Of a stretch of DNA of 64,000 bases, positions 1 through 8,656 are shown in pieces. Within the stretch, counting starts at the first letter, position 1. The number at the start of each line of letters is the position of its first letter. A program made the position numbers and the translations under genes. The stretch is from Streptomyces zingiberis (lineage in GTDB: Bacteria > Actinomycetota > Actinomycetes > Streptomycetales > Streptomycetaceae). Location: assembly GCF_012034935.1 (NCBI RefSeq), contig NZ_JAATEN010000030.1, forward strand, positions 1 to 64,000, written 5' to 3'. The notes under the pieces were generated by a model. The model did no database searches. It was not told the origin of the DNA and saw nothing but the letters and a program-made list of their open reading frames with translations.

Positions 1-324
1 GCGCCCGGGGCCCGCGCGAGGGGGCCGCGCGGCCCCGGGCGGCCGGCGGGGGGGGGGGGGGGGGGTGGGGGGGGGGGGGGGGGGGGGGGGGGCGCGCCCG
101 CGAACCGCCGGCCCGCGGGCCGCCGCTCTCGTGCCGGCGGCCGGCGGCTCTCAACTGCCGCGCCCGGGAACATGGGTGGGGTTCCGGGACGCTCGCGGTG
201 CCACTCGCCGCAGGGGTGTGCTGCCGGCCTGGTGAACCGGTGAGTCGCGCAGGTTACCGCCGGCGGGCGGCGGACGTTCGTCCGGGAGGGGGTGAGGAGC
301 GGGTGGTGGCGGGTGCCCGCCGGT
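1..324. other. Window start with poly-G run, no gene
   Basis: Positions about 48-92 are almost pure G with a single T, set in G+C-only sequence. This looks like a contig end or poly-G sequencing artefact rather than biology. From about 100 to 324 the sequence is ordinary G+C-rich DNA in which I see no gene. Confidence 0.6.
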
Positions 325-820
325 TCAGGGGCGTTCGAGGATCGCCGTCACCCCCTGCCCGCCCGCGGCGCAGACGGAGATGAGACCGCGGGCCGGGGGC
401 GTCCCGCTCGGCGAGCAGGGCGGCGGGCGTGGCGACGATCCGGGCTCCGGTGGCGGCGAAGGGATGACCGGTGGCGAGCGAGGAGCCGGCGACGTTGACG
501 CGCTCCGGGTCCACCTCGGGCAGCCCCTGTTTCCGCCACGCGGCGAGGGTGGCCGGCACCTGGGAGGCGAACGCCTCGTGGATCTCCAGCAGGTCGAAGT
601 CGTCCAGCCCCGGACCGGCCCGGTCCAGCATGCGCGGCACGGCGTGGGCGGGGGCCATCAGCAGCCCCTCCTCGTCGTCCGGGCCGCCCAGGTAATCCAC
701 CGCGCCCGTCTCGTGCGCCGTCAGATAGGCCAGCGGGTGCGGCCCGCGCTCGGCCGCCCAGTCCTCGCCGGCGAGGAGCACGGTGGCGAGCAGCAGGTTG
801 CGGGGGTTGCGGGTGCCCAT
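325..820 (-). pseudogene. Truncated, frameshifted acetyl-CoA acetyltransferase (FadA2-type thiolase)
   Basis: The reading frame from 820 encodes only the C-terminal half of a thiolase: a LLMAPAHAVPRML stretch, EIHEAFASQV (HEAF catalytic motif), then VNVAGSSLATGHPFAATGAR (GHP active-site His). A full thiolase is about 400-440 residues, and here roughly the first 55-60% is absent. The frame begins abruptly at a position equivalent to the middle of the family. Near position 390 the frame shifts: the expected ending, of the type LISVCAAGGQG..ILER, is present in another frame and stops at 325-327. The active-site Cys of that motif is therefore out of frame. It lies divergently from an intact FabG4-like gene, the arrangement of fadA2/fabG4 in mycobacteria. 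I read it as a decayed gene, although the nearby poly-G artefact makes a sequencing error at the frameshift possible. The N-terminal loss cannot be explained that way. Confidence 0.8.
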
Positions 821-849
821 CTCGACCAGCTCCTGACCCGAGAGTAACC

Positions 850-863
850 TTACTTCGAAGTAA
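850..863. promoter_or_regulatory. Perfect 14-bp palindrome in thiolase/fabG4 divergent gap
   Basis: TTACTTCGAAGTAA is a perfect palindrome and A+T-rich against its surroundings. It sits between the divergent thiolase remnant and the fabG4-like gene, the usual place for a TetR-type operator. The nearby TetR gene at 12264-13025 is a candidate ligand, by inference only. Confidence 0.5.
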
Positions 864-895
864 ATTTACGCCACGGTGAGGAGTTGGCCAATCCC

Positions 896-2533
896 ATGGT
901 CTCCACGGCCGATCGCTACCTGCGTTTCACCCGGACCGCTCCCGGCCGCTTCCTCACCCGGCGGCTCGGCCTGCCCCGCCCGGAGCCCCTGCGCCGCTGG
1001 TCGCCGGTCCACCCGGAGCTGGACGGCCCGTTGCTCCGTCTGACGGCGGCCGCCCCCTGCCCCGGCCTCGCCGCCGTCCTCGCCCGCACCGGGCTCGAAC
1101 CGCGGACCGGCCCCGGGACGGCGGGCGCGGCGCCTCCGCCCGGGGCGCCGGCGGGGGCCGCGGCGGAGGCCGGCGGGACGGCGCGCGTGACGGCCGTGTC
1201 CCACGGGGCGCCTGCGTCAGGCACCGGCGCGGAAGCCACACCTCCGCCCGGCTCGGCGGCCCCCGCGGCGACGGCGCCCGCCGTGTCCGTCGCGTATGCC
1301 GCCGTCGTCGTGGACGCCACGGGGATACGGGAGCCGGAGGAGTTGCGGGCCGTCCACGCCGCGCTGCACCCCGTGGTGCGCACCGTGGCCACCGGCGGCC
1401 GGGTGATCGTCGCCGGCACCGTCCCGGACCCGGACGACCACCACCAGGCCGCCGCCCAGCAGGCGCTGGACGGCTTCGTCCGTTCCCTCGGCAAGGAGAT
1501 CGGCGGGGGCCGCACGGTGAACCTGCTCCGTCTGGACCCGGGTCCGGCGCCCGGCGGTCTCGCCGAGGCGGCCGGGGCCGCCGAGTCCACCCTGCGGTTC
1601 CTGCTCTCGCCCAAGTCGGCCTATGTGAGCGGGCAGACGGTGACGGTCGGACCGGGCCGCCACACCACGGCCACGGACTCCGGGAGCCCCACCGGCACCG
1701 GGAACCCCGGGAGCCCCGCCGGTGCGAGGGCCACGGGTGACGCGGATGCCGCCGCCACCGCCACCGTGTCCACCGCCACCGTGTCCCCGTCCGGGCCCCT
1801 GGCCGGCCGGACGGCGCTCGTCACCGGAGCGGCGGGCGGCATCGGCGCCTCCGTCGCCGAGACCCTGGCCCGCGACGGGGCGCACGTGATCTGCCTCGAC
1901 GTCCCCGCGGCGGAGGCCCAGGCGTCGGCGCTGGCCGGCCGGCTCGGCGGCACCGCGCTGCCGCTGGACATCACCGCCCCGGACGCCGCGGAGCGCATCG
2001 CGGCGGCGGTGACCGCCCGCTCCGGCGGCCTCGACATCCTGGTCCACAACGCGGGCATCACCCGGGACCGCCGGCTGGCCAACATGTCCGCCGGCCGCTG
2101 GGACCAGGTCCTCGACATCAACCTCAGCTCCGTGCTGCGGGTGACGGACCGGCTCCTGGAGGACGGCGTCCTGCGGCGCGGCGGCCGGATCGTCGCCACC
2201 GCCTCCATCGCCGGGATCGCGGGCAACACCGGCCAGACCAACTACGCCGCGAGCAAGGCCGGGATCATCGGTTTCGTCCGCGCCCTGGCGCCTCGCGCCG
2301 CCGCGGAGTACGGGGTGACGGTCAACGCCGTGGCCCCCGGGTTCATCGAGACGGCGATGACGGCCGCGGTGCCGTTCGCCATCCGCGAGGCGGGACGGCG
2401 GATGAACTCCCTGGCCCAGGGCGGCCTTCCGGTGGACGTCGCGGAGACGACGGCCTGGCTGGCCCAGGACGGCTCCGGCGGTGTGAACGGGCAGATCGTG
2501 CGCGTGTGCGGGCAGAGCCTGCTCGGCGCGTGA
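896..2533 (+). CDS. 3-oxoacyl-ACP reductase, FabG4-type high-molecular-weight SDR
   Basis: A two-domain short-chain dehydrogenase of about 545 residues, typical of the actinobacterial HMW FabG (FabG4) class that reduces 3-oxoacyl thioesters with NAD(P)H. The N-terminal part is a degenerate flavodoxin-like/SDR domain. The C-terminal part (about residues 305-545) is catalytic: TGAAGGIG nucleotide motif, HNAG, catalytic Ser in TASIAG and YAASK. Two linkers are expanded into low-complexity A/G/P/T runs (about residues 70-130 and 255-300). ATG at 896 is preferred because it follows GGTGAGGAG at 875-883 and matches the family's short N-terminus; a TTG at 884 is the alternative. It is followed by a MaoC dehydratase 87 bases downstream, so the pair probably performs consecutive reduction and dehydration. 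The partner thiolase is broken. Confidence 0.88.
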   Translation: MVSTADRYLRFTRTAPGRFLTRRLGLPRPEPLRRWSPVHPELDGPLLRLTAAAPCPGLAAVLARTGLEPRTGPGTAGAAPPPGAPAGAAAEAGGTARVTAVSHGAPASGTGAEATPPPGSAAPAATAPAVSVAYAAVVVDATGIREPEELRAVHAALHPVVRTVATGGRVIVAGTVPDPDDHHQAAAQQALDGFVRSLGKEIGGGRTVNLLRLDPGPAPGGLAEAAGAAESTLRFLLSPKSAYVSGQTVTVGPGRHTTATDSGSPTGTGNPGSPAGARATGDADAAATATVSTATVSPSGPLAGRTALVTGAAGGIGASVAETLARDGAHVICLDVPAAEAQASALAGRLGGTALPLDITAPDAAERIAAAVTARSGGLDILVHNAGITRDRRLANMSAGRWDQVLDINLSSVLRVTDRLLEDGVLRRGGRIVATASIAGIAGNTGQTNYAASKAGIIGFVRALAPRAAAEYGVTVNAVAPGFIETAMTAAVPFAIREAGRRMNSLAQGGLPVDVAETTAWLAQDGSGGVNGQIVRVCGQSLLGA

Positions 2534-2620
2534 CCGCTCCCGGCCTCCGCCGGCGACCCGCCGCGTCCCGTTCCCCCACGAGCACGCGCACACAGTCCCT
2601 CACGAGCCACGGAGTTCACC

Positions 2621-3493
2621 TTGGCCCCGCACCGCCTCACGCGCTCCCCGAACCTCATGTACGCGCTCGGACGGGGCGTGCTGACCGGCATCGGCAAGCG
2701 GCCCGCCGCCGGCGCGCCTCTGCCGGGCACCGCCCTGGTCCTGCCCGAAGCCCGGATCGAGCCCTCCCGCGTGCTGCGGTACGCCCGGGTCTGCGGCTTC
2801 CGGGAGACGGACCCGCTGCCGATCACCTATCCGCACATCCTCGGCTTCCCGCTCGCCGCGCGGTTGCTGGGCGACCGGGACTTCCCGCTCCCCCTGCTCG
2901 GGCTGGTGCACACCGGCATCGAGATCACCCAGCGCCGCCCGCTCGGCCCACGGGACCGTCCCGAACTGCGCGTGCGCGTCCCCCGGCTCCTCCCCCACCG
3001 CCGGGGCACCGAGGCCGAGGTGATCACCGAGGCCCGGATCGGCGGTGAGACGGTCTGGCGGGACCGCTCCACCTATCTGGCCCGCCACCGCACCTCCGCC
3101 CCGGGCCCGTCCGCCGCCCCACCCGGCACCACCCCGGCCTCCGCGGATCCCCTGCCCCGGGCCGCCGAGTGGCCGCTCGACGCCGGGCTGGGCCGCCGCC
3201 ACGCCGCCGTCTCCGGCGACTGGAACCCGATCCACCTCCACCCCCTGACGGCCCGCCCCCTGGGTTTCCCCCGGGCCATCGCGCACGGCATGTGGACCTT
3301 CGCGCGCTGCGCCGCGGAGACGGGCGCGTCCGGCGCGGAGGAGGTCACCGTGTGCGCGGAGTTCAAGGCGCCGGTGCCGCTGCCGTCGGCCGTCACCTAC
3401 GCCCGGCTCGGTTCCGCGTTCGAACTGCGCGGCGGGCGGGACGGCGAGCGGCTGCACCTCACGGGCAAGGTCACCACCGGACACACCATCTGA
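2621..3493 (+). CDS. MaoC-family (R)-hydroxyacyl dehydratase, HtdX-like
   Basis: A 290-residue double hot-dog protein. The C-terminal MaoC domain has the signature SGDWNPIHLHPLTARPLGF followed by IAHGMW, which supplies the Asp/His hydratase dyad (about residues 200-225). The N-terminal half is the usual degenerate hot-dog repeat. It should catalyse reversible hydration of enoyl thioesters. The TTG start at 2621 has GGAG at 2611-2614. Its place downstream of a FabG4-like reductase, with a divergent thiolase, matches the mycobacterial htdX-fabG4/fadA2 locus. It is probably cotranscribed with fabG4, although the 87-base gap allows a separate start. Confidence 0.85.
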   Translation: MAPHRLTRSPNLMYALGRGVLTGIGKRPAAGAPLPGTALVLPEARIEPSRVLRYARVCGFRETDPLPITYPHILGFPLAARLLGDRDFPLPLLGLVHTGIEITQRRPLGPRDRPELRVRVPRLLPHRRGTEAEVITEARIGGETVWRDRSTYLARHRTSAPGPSAAPPGTTPASADPLPRAAEWPLDAGLGRRHAAVSGDWNPIHLHPLTARPLGFPRAIAHGMWTFARCAAETGASGAEEVTVCAEFKAPVPLPSAVTYARLGSAFELRGGRDGERLHLTGKVTTGHTI

Positions 3494-3540
3494 GCGACGG
3501 CTCCCCTGCCACCGGGCCCCGCCGGGCCGCCGGCGGGCGC

Positions 3541-3735
3541 CGCCTGAATCCCGCGCCGCCTGAGCCCCGCACCGCCTGAATCCCGCACCGCCTGAATCCC
3601 GCACCGCCTGAATCCCGCACCGCCTGAACGTTGCGTCCCGCACCGCCCGAATCCCGCGTCCCGCGCCGCCCGAATCCCCCACCACCCGAGCCCCGCACCG
3701 CGCGAATCCCGCGCCGCCCGAATCCCGCCCCGGCC
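3541..3735. repeat. 16-bp tandem repeat array
   Basis: Five adjacent near-identical copies of cgcctgaatcccgcac occupy 3541-3620. Diverged copies with 6-7 base insertions follow to about 3735. The unit is not a multiple of 3 and lies in the 626-base gap between the MaoC gene and betB, so it is non-coding. No function is evident. The rest of the gap holds two inverted repeats near betB and nothing else I recognise. Confidence 0.85.
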
Positions 3736-3879
3736 CGGATCCGTGCCCGCGCGTCCCGTACCGCCGGGGTTCCCCACCGGGCCGGCGGTCGCTTCGGCCA
3801 CTCCGCGCCGCCCTCACGCGCCGGGGAATTCCTCCCCCGCCGCTATGAGACCGCCGCGAGACCGAAAAGAAACCGAAAA

Positions 3880-3893
3880 GAAGTAGCCACTTC
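3880..3893. promoter_or_regulatory. Inverted repeat GAAGT-N4-ACTTC upstream of betB
   Basis: A 5-bp inverted repeat in a locally A-rich stretch, about 230 bases upstream of betB. The same half-sites recur as a longer repeat at 3993-4012. It is possibly an operator for a betaine-cluster regulator. Confidence 0.35.
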
Positions 3894-3992
3894 TGGCACT
3901 CCTTCCCCACCCGTGAAAGCCCGATAGGGCAGTCCCACCAGGCCTCCCGCCGCCCGTGCCTTCCCGATTTATCCAAGAGCAACCTCGGGCAG

Positions 3993-4012
3993 GAAGTGAA
4001 GAAGGTCACTTC
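3993..4012. promoter_or_regulatory. Inverted repeat GAAGTGA-N6-TCACTTC upstream of betB
   Basis: A perfect 7-bp inverted repeat with a 6-base spacer, about 110 bases before the betB start. It repeats the half-site of the element at 3880-3893. The spacing and duplication suggest a repressor operator for the betB-betA block. The cognate protein is unknown. Confidence 0.5.
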
Positions 4013-4119
4013 TCACCCGGTCACCTGACATGACCTGCGCCGAATGGGGCAGGGGTTGAAGTTGCCCAGCCACCTCGGCGGCTGGCTGAAATATTGCGCA
4101 CACGGAGGGCGAGCACAAG

Positions 4120-5634
4120 GTGGCCGATAACGCCATAACCGAGACCATTCACATCGACGGTGAGTGGCGTACCGCCGCGGCCGGCGGGACGAGGGACATC
4201 CTCGACCCCGCCGACGCCACCGTGCTCGCCGTGGTCGCCGAGGGAGGCGCCGCCGACGCGGACGCCGCCGTGGCCGCCGCCCGCCGGGCCTTCGACACCG
4301 GCCCCTGGCCCCGCACCCCGGTGGCCGAGCGGGCGGCGCTGCTCCGCCGGGTGGCGGAGCTGCTCCAGCGGGACCGCGAGGAGATCGCCCTGCTGGAGTC
4401 CCGCGACACCGGCAAGACCCTGGAGGAGGGGCGGGTGGACGTGGACGACGTCACCGCCGCCTTCCGCTACTTCGCCGACCTCGTCACCGGCACCACCGGC
4501 CGGGTCGTCGACGCGGGCAGTCCGGACGTGCACAGCGTCGTGGTGCACGAACCGGTCGGCGTCTGCGCCATGATCACGCCCTGGAACTACCCCCTGCTCC
4601 AGGCGAGCTGGAAGGTCGCCCCGGCGCTCGCGGCGGGCAACACCTTCGTGATCAAGCCCAGCGAGATCACCCCGATGTCCACCGTCCGCCTGCTGGGGCT
4701 GCTGGCGGAGGCCGGGCTGCCGGCCGGGGTGGCCAACCTGGTGACCGGCGCGGGCGACCCCGTCGGAGCCCGGCTCTCCGAGCACCCGGACGTCGACCTG
4801 GTGTCCTTCACGGGCGGTCTGCTCTCGGGCGTCAAGGTCGCCCAGGCCGCGGCGGTCACCGTGAAGAAGGTGGCGCTCGAACTCGGCGGCAAGAACCCGA
4901 ACGTGGTCTTCGCCGACGCCTGCGCCACCGAGGAGGGCTTCGACCTCGCGGTGGACCAGGCGCTCAACGCGGCCTTCATCCACAGCGGCCAGGTCTGCTC
5001 CGCCGGCGCCCGGCTGATCGTCGAGGAGTCCGTCCGCGAGCGGTTCGTCACGGAGCTGGCGGACCGGGCCCGGCGGATCCGCCTGGGCCGCGGCACGGAG
5101 AAGGGGGTCGAGTGCGGCCCGCTGGTCTCCGCGGAGCAGCTCGCCAAGGTCGAGGCGTACGTGGCCTCGGCGCTGGCCGAGGGTGCCGTACTGCGCTGCG
5201 GCGGTGAGCGCCCCGAGCCGTCCGCGGTCCGTCCGGCCGGCGGCTGGTTCTACTCCCCGACCGTGCTGGACCGCTGCCACCGGGACATGCGGGTCGTCCG
5301 CGAGGAGACCTTCGGCCCGCTGCTCACCGTCGAGACCTTCCCCGACGGGGACGAGGACGCGGCCGTGGCGCTGGCCAACGACACCGAGTACGGCCTGGCC
5401 GGCGGCGTCTTCTCCGCCGACACCGCCCGCGCCCGCCGGGTCGCCTCCCGGCTGCGCCACGGCACGGTCTGGATCAACGACTACCACCCCTACCTCCCCC
5501 AGGCGGAGTGGGGCGGCTTCGGCCGCTCCGGAACGGGCCGCGAACTCGGCCCGCACGGTCTCGCCGAGTACCAGGAGACCAAGCACGTGTACGAGAACCT
5601 GCGGCCGGAGCCGGTGCGCTGGTTCGCGGGCTGA
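4120..5634 (+). CDS. betB: Betaine-aldehyde dehydrogenase
   Basis: A 504-residue NAD(P)-dependent aldehyde dehydrogenase. Visible motifs are the WNYPLLQASWKVAPALAAGN cofactor/substrate loop, KPSE, LELGGKNPN with the general-base Glu, HSGQVCSAG with the catalytic Cys (about residue 295) and EETFGP. One oddity is FTGGLLSG, where most members have FTGS/T. It oxidises betaine aldehyde to glycine betaine. The GTG start at 4120 has GGAGGG at 4104-4109. It is followed by choline oxidase/dehydrogenase (betA) and a quaternary-amine ABC importer, which makes the betaine assignment more specific than sequence alone. Two inverted repeats lie upstream. Confidence 0.9.
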   Translation: MADNAITETIHIDGEWRTAAAGGTRDILDPADATVLAVVAEGGAADADAAVAAARRAFDTGPWPRTPVAERAALLRRVAELLQRDREEIALLESRDTGKTLEEGRVDVDDVTAAFRYFADLVTGTTGRVVDAGSPDVHSVVVHEPVGVCAMITPWNYPLLQASWKVAPALAAGNTFVIKPSEITPMSTVRLLGLLAEAGLPAGVANLVTGAGDPVGARLSEHPDVDLVSFTGGLLSGVKVAQAAAVTVKKVALELGGKNPNVVFADACATEEGFDLAVDQALNAAFIHSGQVCSAGARLIVEESVRERFVTELADRARRIRLGRGTEKGVECGPLVSAEQLAKVEAYVASALAEGAVLRCGGERPEPSAVRPAGGWFYSPTVLDRCHRDMRVVREETFGPLLTVETFPDGDEDAAVALANDTEYGLAGGVFSADTARARRVASRLRHGTVWINDYHPYLPQAEWGGFGRSGTGRELGPHGLAEYQETKHVYENLRPEPVRWFAG

Positions 5635-5797
5635 CCCCACGGGGCTGAGGACCGCGGGCCGACAACGGCGTCGCCCGCGCCGCCCCCCCTCTCCCTACTC
5701 ACCCCTGCCCGGGCCGTCCGGCGGTCTTCTTCTTCCTTCGCCCTTTCCCGCCGGCCGGTTCACCGGTCCCAGGAACCACCAAGGAGCAGAACCCCCT

Positions 5798-7387
5798 ATG
5801 CCCACCCATGACCCCAGCCAGGAACCCACCGGTGATCCGGTCTTCGACTACGTGGTGGTCGGCGGCGGCACGGCCGGCTCGGTCATCGCCTCCCGGCTCA
5901 CCGAGGACCCGGAGGTGCGGGTCGCGGTGATCGAGGGCGGCCCCTCGGACATCGACCGGCCCGAGGTGCTCACGCTGCGCCGCTGGCTCGGCCTGCTCGG
6001 CGGCGAACTCGACTACGACTACCCCACCACCGAGCAGCCACGCGGGAACTCCCACATCCGGCACAGCCGGGCCCGGGTGCTCGGCGGCTGTTCCTCGCAC
6101 AACACGCTGATCTCCTTCAAGCCGCTTCCCTCCGACTGGGACGAGTGGGAGCGGGCCGGGGCCGCCGGCTGGAACGCGGGTGCGATGGACCCGTACTTCG
6201 GGAAGCTGAAGAACAACATCGTCCCCGTCGGCGAGGAGGACCGTAACGCCATCGCGCGGGACTTCGTCGAGGCCGCGACCGCCGCGCTGGGGGTACCGCG
6301 CGTCGAGGGCTTCAACGACAAGCCGTTCCACGAGGGCGCCGGGTTCTTCGACCTCGCCTACCACCCGGAGACCAACAAGCGCTCCTCCGCCTCCGTCGCC
6401 TATCTCCACCCGCACATCGAGGCCGGTGACCGGCCGAACCTGGAGATCTACCTGGAGACCTGGGCGTACCGGCTGGAGCTGGACGGCGACCGGGTCACCG
6501 GGGTGCGTGTCCGCGCCGCGGACGGCACCGAGCGGCTGGTGCGCGCCTCCCGCGAGGTGCTGGTCTGCGCCGGGGCCGTCGACACCCCGCGGCTGCTGCT
6601 GCACTCCGGCATCGGCCCGGCGGAGGATCTGGCCGCGCTGGGCATCGAGGTCCGGCACGACCTGCCGGGCGTCGGCGAGAACCTGCTGGACCACCCCGAG
6701 TCGGTGATCGTCTGGGAGACGGACGGGCCCATCCCGGAGAACTCGGCGATGGACTCGGACGCGGGCCTCTTCGTCCGCCGCGACCCCGCGTCGCCCGGGC
6801 CCGACCTGATGTTCCACTTCTACCAGATCCCGTTCACCGACAACCCCGAGCGGCTGGGCTACGAGAAGCCCGCGCACGGCGTGTCGATGACCCCCAACAT
6901 CCCCAAGCCGCGCAGCCGGGGCCGGCTCTTCCTCACCTCCGCCGACCCGGCCGTCAAGCCGGCCCTGGACTTCCGCTACTTCACCGACGAGGACGACCAC
7001 GACGCCCGCACCCTCGTGGACGGCATCAAGCTGGCCCGCGAGGTGGCCCGGACCGCGCCGCTGGCCGGCTGGCTGAAGCGGGAGGTGTGCCCCGGCCCGG
7101 AGATCACCTCGGACGAGGAGCTCAGCCGGTACGCGCGGAAGGTCGCGCACACCGTCTACCACCCCGCCGGCACCTGCCGGATGGGCGCCGCCGACGACGC
7201 GCTCGCCGTCGTCGACCCCGAGCTGCGCGTCCGCGGACTGCGCGGCGTCCGGGTCGCCGACGCCTCGGTCTTCCCGACGATCCCCGCGGTCAACCCGATG
7301 ATCGGCGTCCTGATGGTCGGCGAGAAGGCCGCCGACCTGATCCGCCACGGCCACGGCGAGCGGGGCGGCGACGGTGGCGACGGATGA
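5798..7387 (+). CDS. betA: GMC-family choline dehydrogenase/oxidase
   Basis: A 529-residue flavoprotein of the glucose-methanol-choline family. It has an N-terminal FAD motif GGGTAGSV (about residues 22-30), RARVLGGCSSHN (FAD-contacting GMC signature 1 region), CAGAVDTPRLLLHSGIG (GMC signature 2) and a C-terminal HPAGTCRMG with catalytic His, then NPMIGVLMVGEKAADLI. It oxidises choline to betaine aldehyde, the substrate of the preceding BetB. ATG at 5798 follows AAGGAG at 5781-5786. The upstream frame extends much further but lacks homologous content. It could be an oxygen-using choline oxidase rather than a dehydrogenase; sequence alone does not decide. Confidence 0.88.
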   Translation: MPTHDPSQEPTGDPVFDYVVVGGGTAGSVIASRLTEDPEVRVAVIEGGPSDIDRPEVLTLRRWLGLLGGELDYDYPTTEQPRGNSHIRHSRARVLGGCSSHNTLISFKPLPSDWDEWERAGAAGWNAGAMDPYFGKLKNNIVPVGEEDRNAIARDFVEAATAALGVPRVEGFNDKPFHEGAGFFDLAYHPETNKRSSASVAYLHPHIEAGDRPNLEIYLETWAYRLELDGDRVTGVRVRAADGTERLVRASREVLVCAGAVDTPRLLLHSGIGPAEDLAALGIEVRHDLPGVGENLLDHPESVIVWETDGPIPENSAMDSDAGLFVRRDPASPGPDLMFHFYQIPFTDNPERLGYEKPAHGVSMTPNIPKPRSRGRLFLTSADPAVKPALDFRYFTDEDDHDARTLVDGIKLAREVARTAPLAGWLKREVCPGPEITSDEELSRYARKVAHTVYHPAGTCRMGAADDALAVVDPELRVRGLRGVRVADASVFPTIPAVNPMIGVLMVGEKAADLIRHGHGERGGDGGDG

Positions 7388-7454
7388 CCCGCGGCCCGGC
7401 CGGCCGGGCCGCTCCGGACGGCGTGACCCCCACCGCGGGCCGGCGCACCGCCCC

Positions 7455-7526
7455 CGCATCACCCGCACCACCCGCACGACCCGCACGACCGGCACGACCG
7501 GCACGACCGACACGACCAACACACCG
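7455..7526. repeat. 9-bp tandem repeat between betA and ABC ATPase gene
   Basis: Eight units of 9 bp related to cgcacgacc run end to end, the last reaching the ribosome-binding site of the ATPase gene (GGGAGG at 7526-7531). It fills about half of the 153-base betA-ATPase gap. Confidence 0.85.
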
Positions 7527-7540
7527 GGAGGTGTTGTGTG

Positions 7541-8656
7541 ATGTCCACAACCGCTGAGGCCACGGCCACCGACGAGGCCGCGGCCCGGACCGGACCGGTG
7601 TTCTCCGTCCGCAACCTGTGGAAGGTCTTCGGCCCCAAGGCGGCGAAGGTCCCCGGCGACCCGTCGCTGACCGGCCTGGACGCCGACGAGCTGCGCGCCC
7701 GCACCGGCTGCACCGCCGCCGTCCGGGACGTCTCCTTCGACGTCCACCAGGGCGAGGTCTTCGTCGTCATGGGCCTCTCCGGGTCCGGCAAGTCCACCCT
7801 GGTGCGCTGCCTGACCCGGCTGATCGAGCCCACCGCGGGGGAACTCGTCATGGACGGCGAGGACGTCCGCGCCATGGACCGGGCCCGCCTGCGGGAGCTG
7901 CGCCGGCACCGGGCGGCGATGGTCTTCCAGAACTTCGGCCTCCTCCCGCACCGCACCGTCCTCGACAACGTCGCCTACGGCCTGGAGATCCAGGGCATGG
8001 GCCGGGCCGAGCGCCGGGCCAGGGCCGCCGAGATGGTCTCCAAGGTGGGCCTGGACGGGCTGGGCGAGCGCCGCCCCGTCCAGCTCTCCGGCGGCCAGCA
8101 GCAGCGCGTCGGCCTGGCCCGCGCCCTCGCCGTCGACCCCGAGGTGCTCCTCTTCGACGAGCCGTTCAGCGCCCTCGACCCGCTGATCCGCCGCGACATG
8201 CAGGAGGAGGTCGTCCGGCTCCACCGCGAGGAGGGCCGGACCATGGTCTTCATCACCCACGACCTCTCCGAGGCGCTGCGCCTCGGCGACCGCATCGCAC
8301 TGATGCGGGACGGCGAGATCGTGCAGCTCGGCACCCCCGAGGAGATCGTCTCGACCCCCGCCGACGACTACGTCCGGGACTTCGTCCGGGACGTGCCGCG
8401 CGAGCAGGTCGTCACCGTCCGCCGCGCGATGCGGCCCGCGCGCGGCGACGAGGCCGGCACGGGTACGTCCGTCGCGCCCGACGCGGTGCTCACCGAGGCC
8501 ATCGACGCGGTCGCGCGCACCGGGGAGCCGGTCCGCGTCATGGACGGCGCCGAGCTGCTCGGCGTCGTCGGCTACCAGGAACTGCTCTCCGTGGTGGCCC
8601 GCCTCGACGGCCCCGGGGAGGGCCGTGACGGGGCCCGGGAGGTGGCGGGCGTATGA
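7541..8656 (+). CDS. Glycine betaine/proline ABC transporter ATP-binding protein
   Basis: A 371-residue ABC ATPase of the ProV/OpuAA class that energises quaternary-amine uptake. Walker A is GLSGSGKST (about residue 80), the signature is LSGGQQQRVGLARALA, Walker B is LLFDEPFSALDP and the switch His is in FITHD. The C-terminus has only one recognisable CBS-like segment (VLTEAIDAVA...LLGVVGYQELL), whereas ProV/OpuAA proteins usually have a tandem pair. Ionic-strength sensing may therefore be reduced. ATG at 7541 is 9 bases after GGGAGG; GTG at 7538 is an alternative. The stop overlaps the permease start (ATGA). Confidence 0.92.
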   Translation: MSTTAEATATDEAAARTGPVFSVRNLWKVFGPKAAKVPGDPSLTGLDADELRARTGCTAAVRDVSFDVHQGEVFVVMGLSGSGKSTLVRCLTRLIEPTAGELVMDGEDVRAMDRARLRELRRHRAAMVFQNFGLLPHRTVLDNVAYGLEIQGMGRAERRARAAEMVSKVGLDGLGERRPVQLSGGQQQRVGLARALAVDPEVLLFDEPFSALDPLIRRDMQEEVVRLHREEGRTMVFITHDLSEALRLGDRIALMRDGEIVQLGTPEEIVSTPADDYVRDFVRDVPREQVVTVRRAMRPARGDEAGTGTSVAPDAVLTEAIDAVARTGEPVRVMDGAELLGVVGYQELLSVVARLDGPGEGRDGAREVAGV

